Assembly (NCBI GenBank): GCA_023432885.1
Contig: JAEZEU010000456.1
Coordinates: 1-13,653 of the forward strand
Length of the DNA: 13,653 bases
Direction of reading: 5' to 3'
From: Pseudomonadota bacterium
Lineage (GTDB): Bacteria > Pseudomonadota > Alphaproteobacteria > Rhizobiales > Xanthobacteraceae
The notes under the pieces are model-generated. The model saw nothing but the letters and a program-made list of their open reading frames with translations. It was not told the DNA's origin and made no database searches. Shown piece after piece: positions 6,433 through 13,653 of this stretch. A program made the translations under genes and the position numbers. Numbering within the stretch: the stretch's first letter is position 1; every line of letters begins with the position of its first letter.

Positions 6433-8430
6433 TCACTCCTCCTCGTCGTCATCCTCTTCGTCGCCGTCTTCATTGTGGTCATCGGCCTGGCCGTGATGCG
6501 GCGCGTGGCTCTGGTCGTCCCAGAGCTTTCGGTAGACGCCGCCCTTGGCGAGCAGCTCCTTGTGAGAGCCGCGCTCAATGGCGCGGCCGCCCGAAATCAC
6601 GATAATCTCGTCCATCTCGACCACCGAAGTCAGCCGGTGCGTCGACCAGATCATGGTGCGGCCTTCAGCGACTTTCAGCAGCGTGCGGTTGATCGCCGCC
6701 TCGGTCGTCTGGTCAAGGGCGGAGGTCGCCTCGTCCAGCAGCAGGATCGAGGGATTGCGGATAATCGCGCGCGCGATGGCGATGCGCTGGCGCTGGCCGC
6801 CAGAGAGCGTGTCACCGCGTTCGCCGACCTGGGTGTCGTAGCCCTCGGGCAGGCTCATGATGTAGCTGTGGATTTCCGCTTTGCGCGCAGCCTCCTCGAC
6901 CTCATCGTCGCTCGCGCCTTCCTTGCCGAGGCGGATGTTCTCGCGGATCGACATGTTGAACAGCATGTTCTCCTGGAACACGACCGCCATGCGGCTGCGC
7001 AGCGATTCCAGCGTCACACGGCGGATGTCGACACCGTCGATGGTAACCCTGCCCTCATTCGGCGTGTAGAGACGCAGGATCAGGTTGAGCAGCGTGCTCT
7101 TGCCGGAGCCCGAGGGGCCGACGATGGCGATGGACTTGCCGACATTGAGCTTGAGGGTGAGATTGTCGAGCACCGGCGTCTGCGAGCCCTCGTATTGGAA
7201 GGTGACGCGGTCGAAGGTGATGTCGTTCTCGACGCGCGGCAGGTCTGGCGCGCCGGGCCGGTCGGCGCCGCGGGTCGGCTCGTCCAGGAGTTCCTGGATG
7301 TGGCGCACTGCGGCGGCGGACTGGATCGATACCGGAATGAAGTGCATCAAATGGGCGATGTTGTAGGACACCTCCCAGAACGCGCTCTCGAAGGTGACGA
7401 AGGTACCGATGGTGATCTGACCCTTCGTGGCCAGATACGCGCCGATCGCCAGCACCACGAGGTGCAACAGCAGCACGGAGACGGTGACCGAGCGCTCCAC
7501 CATGGTGGAGAGGAACACCGCGGAGGCCGTCTTGATGCGTACATCCTGGTTGCGCAGCGTGAACCAGCCGAAGACCCTGCGTTGCAGGCTGAACGCCTTC
7601 ACCACTGCCTGGGCTGCCACGTTCTCCTGCACCATGCCGAGCAGCGCCGCCTCGTTCAGCTTCTGCTCGTAATTGGCCTGCACCGCCTTGGGAGTGAGGA
7701 TGCGCGGACCGATCAGGGTGATGGGGAAGACCAGTAGAGCCACGGCGGCAAGCTGCCAGTTCAGGAACACCATCAGGAGGATTCCGGCGATAAGCTCGAG
7801 GAACGGCAGCGCCGCGCTGTTGGCAAAGCTCTTTACCGAGCTCTCGAACGCCGTGAGGTCGATGGAGAAACGCGACAGGATTTCGCCGCGCTTGGTCCTG
7901 GCGAAATAGGCGGCCGGCAGGTTCTGCACGTGCTCGAAAATGCGTGTGCGCACGTCGGCGATCAGCGACGCCGCAAGGCGCGCGTCCCAGCGCTCGTACC
8001 AGACCGCGATGATAGAGGTGGTGATGCCGGCGACCGCCAGCACGCCGAGGATCTTGTACAGGGCCTGGAAGTCTTCCTCGCCGAGCGCATCGTCGATCAG
8101 GAACTTCAGGCTGAGCGGCATGATCACGTTGAACAACGTCTCGACGACGACGCCGAAGCTGACGAAGGAAATCAGCTTCTTGTAGTTGCCGAAATAGGGT
8201 CTGACGAAACCATAGATGGTGGCAAAGGCGCCCGCGGCTTCGCGTGCGGTAAAGACGACGAGGTCCTCATCTTCCTCGTCGTCGTCGAGCTCGATTTCCT
8301 CGTTCCCGCCCTCATCTGGCTCGTCGGTCGAGATCGGCGCGGCATGCGGATCGCCGGCGAGCTTCTTCAGCTCGGGATCTTCTGCCCGGGCGAGCGTCGG
8401 GTCGTCCGTCGAAGGAGTTCTGGGCGCCAT
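6433..8430 (-). CDS. ABC exporter half-transporter (fused permease and ATPase)
   Basis: This is a 665-residue inner-membrane exporter of the MsbA/NdvA-like type, which acts as a dimer. The N-terminal 60 residues are acidic and non-membrane, including ELDDDEEDEDL (48-58). The transmembrane region spans about 85-340, with hydrophobic segments near 85-107, 125-145, 205-243 and 314-336. The ATPase domain follows: Walker A GPSGSGKST (438-446), Q-loop Gln486, signature LSGGQRQR (542-549), Walker B ILLLDE (562-567), D-loop SALD and H-loop His598. All catalytic residues are present, so it should be active. The substrate is unknown; relatives export lipids, glucans or drugs. The C-terminus has a His/Asp/Glu-rich tail (642-665). 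It is 127 bp downstream of the fusion gene with the same orientation, and a candidate promoter lies in that gap. The stop is 9 bp from the convergent monooxygenase stop. Confidence 0.95.
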   Translation of the reverse strand: MAPRTPSTDDPTLARAEDPELKKLAGDPHAAPISTDEPDEGGNEEIELDDDEEDEDLVVFTAREAAGAFATIYGFVRPYFGNYKKLISFVSFGVVVETLFNVIMPLSLKFLIDDALGEEDFQALYKILGVLAVAGITTSIIAVWYERWDARLAASLIADVRTRIFEHVQNLPAAYFARTKRGEILSRFSIDLTAFESSVKSFANSAALPFLELIAGILLMVFLNWQLAAVALLVFPITLIGPRILTPKAVQANYEQKLNEAALLGMVQENVAAQAVVKAFSLQRRVFGWFTLRNQDVRIKTASAVFLSTMVERSVTVSVLLLHLVVLAIGAYLATKGQITIGTFVTFESAFWEVSYNIAHLMHFIPVSIQSAAAVRHIQELLDEPTRGADRPGAPDLPRVENDITFDRVTFQYEGSQTPVLDNLTLKLNVGKSIAIVGPSGSGKSTLLNLILRLYTPNEGRVTIDGVDIRRVTLESLRSRMAVVFQENMLFNMSIRENIRLGKEGASDDEVEEAARKAEIHSYIMSLPEGYDTQVGERGDTLSGGQRQRIAIARAIIRNPSILLLDEATSALDQTTEAAINRTLLKVAEGRTMIWSTHRLTSVVEMDEIIVISGGRAIERGSHKELLAKGGVYRKLWDDQSHAPHHGQADDHNEDGDEEDDDEEE

Positions 8431-8501
8431 GAAACCAACCGATGTCGCACGGCCGGCATGACCGCTACGCGAGGCGATAGCGGCAAGTCGCTACCGTTCC
8501 A

Positions 8502-8530
8502 ATCCTAGGCGATCGGCGGTCATTCGGCAA
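8502..8530 (-). promoter_or_regulatory. Candidate promoter of the ABC exporter gene
   Basis: On the minus strand TTGCCG (8525-8530) and TAGGAT (8502-8507) are separated by 17 bases, a good sigma-70-like geometry. The site lies 72 bases upstream of the exporter start and just after the stop of the fusion gene. The hexamers match consensus only in part. The exporter could also be read through from upstream, since no clear terminator follows the fusion gene. Confidence 0.3.
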
Positions 8531-8557
8531 AGCAAATGCAGAAGCCGAAAAACGCGG

Positions 8558-10615
8558 CTATTCGTCCTCGTCTTCCACTTTGTCGAAGAACGAATAGCGA
8601 AGGCTGTCGGCGTCGGCGTACCAATGTCCCGGCCCCTTGTTGGCGGCGAGCGTCGCAGCCCATACCGCGTCCATGACGTCGCGGCGGTGCATCGACAGAT
8701 CGAAGCCATTGCCGAAGAAAAATTCAGACCATTCCCACCAGGTCGCCAGCTTCTTCACTCCGCGCAGGAGGTCGTAACGGTCGATCAGCGCGGGGGCCAT
8801 GTCCGAGGTCACCGAGCCGAAAACGACGCCGGTCTTTACCACGCGGTTGAACTCGCGCACGGCGCGCGCGGCCTGCTTGTCGGAAATATGACAGAGGCTG
8901 GTCTCGAACACGAAATCAAACGAACCGGCCTTGAACGGCATGTCGGTGATGGAGCCAAGCCTGTTGTACTTCTTCAGCGCCTTCGGCGTTCTGGCGTGGA
9001 TGGCGCGGTTGTTCTCAATGCCCCAGGCGTCGATGCCGCGCTCGCGCAGCGCGCCGACCAGTTCGCCGGAGGCGGAGCCCGCGACCAGAAGCTTGTACCC
9101 CCTCGCCTTGCCCCAGACGATCCTGACCAGTTGCATCAGGTAATCGGGATCGGTGAAGTGACGCCAGGCCTCGCTGTACGGGCCGAGGCCGCGATAGTTA
9201 TCGAAGTAGCCGCGGTCGATCTTGTCGGACAGCGGCTTCTCGGTCTGGGCGCGCGCGCGGCGCAGCCGCATCATCTCGGTAAGGATAAGATCGGTCGCGG
9301 CATCGGAGGAGTCCAGCAGGCCGTTCAGCGTGGAGTCGAACAGATAGTCGCCGACCACCACGATGCCGGGATGCTCCTTCGGCTCGGGCCGGTGATTGGT
9401 CAGGACGTCGCGCACCGGCAGGCCGCCCGGCAGCGCGTTCACCGACGACAGCCAGCGATGGATCTTTCCTTCGAGAAAGTGGTCGCGCGCATTGCCGAGC
9501 GAGGCCGGCAGCGATTTCAGCGCGGCATCGATCAGTTCCTGGTCCGACAGATTGGCGAAGGCCAGGGCATCGGAGCCCGCGATCAGCCAGTTCAGCACGC
9601 CGTGCTTGCCGACATCATGGCGCGAGCCTTCGTTGTAGACACAGCAGCCGCCAAACGCCTCCGACATGAACCAGGAGCCCGGGATCTTCTCGCCCCAGAA
9701 TGGTTGGTCGAACAGGACGGAGACGCGTAGATAGTGTGCGGGGCGGTCGAAATAGGCGATGTGCTTGATCATCGAGGCGCGCAGCTGCTCGCCTTCCCAG
9801 GCCATGGTCGAGAGCCAGGAGTGCGGCAGGCACATCAACACGAGGTCGAATTCGCGCGTCTCCGGCCCCTTGCCGTTCATCATGTTGAGACGATAGCGGC
9901 CGGAGGCCGTTTTGCCGACCTTGAGCACACGGTGATTGAGGTGGATGTTGGCGTTCACTTCCGAGCGCAGGCACTCGATCAACTGCTCATTGCCGTTCTG
10001 GATGGAATAGAGGCCGATGTAGCCGTCGATATCCATCACAAAGTTCTTCAGCGCATTGAGGCCGTTGGTGTTGTGCGGCTCGGTCGCAATGTCCGACCGC
10101 GCCATGACCTTGAAGAAGCGCTTCGCAGTCGGGTCGGCGACTTCCTCGTCCAGCACCTGCTCGCAGCTCTTGTAGGCCCAGGGGTGCTCGTTGTCGTGCG
10201 CACCGACGCCTTCGTAATATTCCAGCGGGCTCATCATGTCGGAGCAGCGCTTGCGAAAACTTTCGATGGCAGCGGCAGTCTTTTCGCCGAACTTGCGGCG
10301 CATGCCCGGCACGTCGTTCAGCAGGACCCCGTCGAGCTGCACCTGCTCGGCGTCCATCGGAATGGTCTGCAGCCCGAAATGCTGGATCAGCTCGCGGAGC
10401 GGATCGGGGCCGGTCATCGAATAATCGTAAATTTCGGCAACGCCGGCTTCATACGTCGCTGGTGCCGAATCGAACTTGCGGGTGAGGATCTTGCCGCCCA
10501 GCCGATCCGACGCTTCGAAAATGGTGACGCGGCAGAGATCGCCGAGCTTCTTCCTCAGGTACCAGGCGCTCATCAGCCCGCCGGGGCCGCCGCCGACAAT
10601 TGCCAGATCCAACAT
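8558..10615 (-). CDS. FAD amine-oxidase-like domain fused to a class I SAM methyltransferase-like domain
   Basis: This is a 685-residue two-domain protein, apparently cytosolic. Residues 1 to about 450 are a flavin amine oxidase/protoporphyrinogen-oxidase-like unit. MLDLAIVGGGPGGLMSAWYL carries the FAD loop (8-13), FEASDRLGGK (33-42) is the second strand and following turn, and IVVVGDYLFDSTLNGLLDSS (418-437) is the C-terminal FAD-contacting segment. After a linker (about 450-500), residues 505-600 look like a Rossmann methyltransferase. It has LLVAGSASGEL (509-519) as motif I, GIENN (532-536) with an acidic residue placed for ribose binding, and FDFVFETSLCHI (566-577) as a motif-IV-like strand. 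Motif I lacks the common DxGxG form, so activity is uncertain. The C-terminus is acidic (VEDEDE). The start at 10615 directly precedes the FAD strand. The gene follows the rpoC terminator and an inverted-repeat-rich spacer, and its substrate is unknown. A separate oxidase and methylase joined by an assembly error is unlikely, because the frame is continuous. Confidence 0.9.
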   Translation of the reverse strand: MLDLAIVGGGPGGLMSAWYLRKKLGDLCRVTIFEASDRLGGKILTRKFDSAPATYEAGVAEIYDYSMTGPDPLRELIQHFGLQTIPMDAEQVQLDGVLLNDVPGMRRKFGEKTAAAIESFRKRCSDMMSPLEYYEGVGAHDNEHPWAYKSCEQVLDEEVADPTAKRFFKVMARSDIATEPHNTNGLNALKNFVMDIDGYIGLYSIQNGNEQLIECLRSEVNANIHLNHRVLKVGKTASGRYRLNMMNGKGPETREFDLVLMCLPHSWLSTMAWEGEQLRASMIKHIAYFDRPAHYLRVSVLFDQPFWGEKIPGSWFMSEAFGGCCVYNEGSRHDVGKHGVLNWLIAGSDALAFANLSDQELIDAALKSLPASLGNARDHFLEGKIHRWLSSVNALPGGLPVRDVLTNHRPEPKEHPGIVVVGDYLFDSTLNGLLDSSDAATDLILTEMMRLRRARAQTEKPLSDKIDRGYFDNYRGLGPYSEAWRHFTDPDYLMQLVRIVWGKARGYKLLVAGSASGELVGALRERGIDAWGIENNRAIHARTPKALKKYNRLGSITDMPFKAGSFDFVFETSLCHISDKQAARAVREFNRVVKTGVVFGSVTSDMAPALIDRYDLLRGVKKLATWWEWSEFFFGNGFDLSMHRRDVMDAVWAATLAANKGPGHWYADADSLRYSFFDKVEDEDE

Positions 10616-10659
10616 CGTTCGTTCCGCCGCCTCCGCCGCCCCCCGCCCGGAAAGCGCGC

Positions 10660-10695
10660 GGTGAAATCACCGACTTAGCAAAAGCGCTTTTCACC
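10660..10695. promoter_or_regulatory. Nested inverted repeats upstream of the fusion gene
   Basis: Three overlapping symmetries occupy 36 bp. GGTGAAATCACC (10660-10671) has 5-bp arms around AA. AAAAGCGCTTTT (10680-10691) is a perfect 12-bp palindrome. GGTGAAA (10660-10666) pairs with TTTCACC (10689-10695). They lie 45-80 bases upstream of the start at 10615, where an operator would be expected. I could not assign clear -35 and -10 hexamers, and no regulator gene is in the window. Confidence 0.35.
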
Positions 10696-10740
10696 ATGAA
10701 GGAAAGATGAACAAAGCGTGTTCCTGCACCGCAGCAATAA

Positions 10741-10774
10741 GAAAAAGAAAAAGGCCGGCGCAAGGCCGGCCTTT
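10741..10774 (-). terminator. Rho-independent terminator of the rpoBC transcript
   Basis: On the minus strand AAAGGCCGGC, loop CTTGC and GCCGGCCTTT form a perfect 10-bp stem (10750-10759 with 10765-10774). TTCTTTTTC follows directly. It begins 36 bases after the rpoC stop codon, the expected place for the end of the rpoBC operon. The structure is strong and textbook-like. It separates rpoC transcription from the downstream fusion gene. Confidence 0.92.
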
Positions 10775-10809
10775 CTAAAACACGTATTTCCGTAGTTCAC
10801 CGGGGGTAC

Positions 10810-13653
<2,844 letters not shown>

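Noticed and set aside
8543..8559. AGCCG/CGGCT hairpin at the end of the fusion gene as a terminator
   Set aside because: A 5-bp stem with the T-run inside the loop, overlapping the stop codon; not a terminator shape.
9734..10678. 314-codon plus-strand frame opposite the fusion gene
   Set aside because: No domain or ribosome binding site; the minus-strand flavoprotein explains the region.

Overview
The window is a piece of a high-GC alphaproteobacterial chromosome. It carries the end of the rpoBC operon and the start of the str operon (rpsL-rpsG-fusA-tuf), both on the minus strand. Between them lies an unusual 6.7 kb block of four non-ribosomal genes. The codon use, the EF-Tu, EF-G, S7, S12 and beta-prime sequences, and this gene order suggest the order Hyphomicrobiales, most likely the Bradyrhizobium/Rhodopseudomonas group. 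That placement is inference from sequence character; no database search was made.

Region by region, from high to low coordinates, which is the direction of most transcription: the 3' two thirds of rpoC (10810-13653, cut by the window edge) includes the catalytic NADFDGDQ motif and ends before a strong intrinsic terminator (10741-10774). Next come a 685-residue fusion of an FAD amine-oxidase-like domain with a class I methyltransferase-like domain (8558-10615) and a complete half-size ABC exporter with acidic ends (6433-8430). A plus-strand FAD-dependent monooxygenase-like gene (5224-6423) converges on the exporter with only 9 bp between stop codons. Divergent from it is a CelD/BioF2-type GNAT acyltransferase (3951-5072). 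A 624 bp gene-free stretch (3327-3950) holds a candidate str promoter and implies a leader of about 400 nt. Then follow rpsL, rpsG, fusA and the 5' part of tuf.

The ribosomal and elongation-factor genes form a tight operon with gaps of 15, 30 and 41 bp. The four intervening genes do not look like translation genes. Two FAD oxidoreductases, a methyltransferase-like domain, an acyltransferase-like protein and an exporter together resemble a small biosynthesis-and-export set, but no product can be read from the sequence and a shared pathway is only a hypothesis.

The most concrete anomaly is in tuf. One G is missing at about position 256, inside the codons for the GTP-binding GHVDHGKT loop. This shifts the frame after 22 codons, although the downstream sequence is otherwise perfect EF-Tu. 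It is either a sequence error or a recent inactivating mutation. The most biologically interesting item is the oxidoreductase-methyltransferase fusion together with its neighbours.
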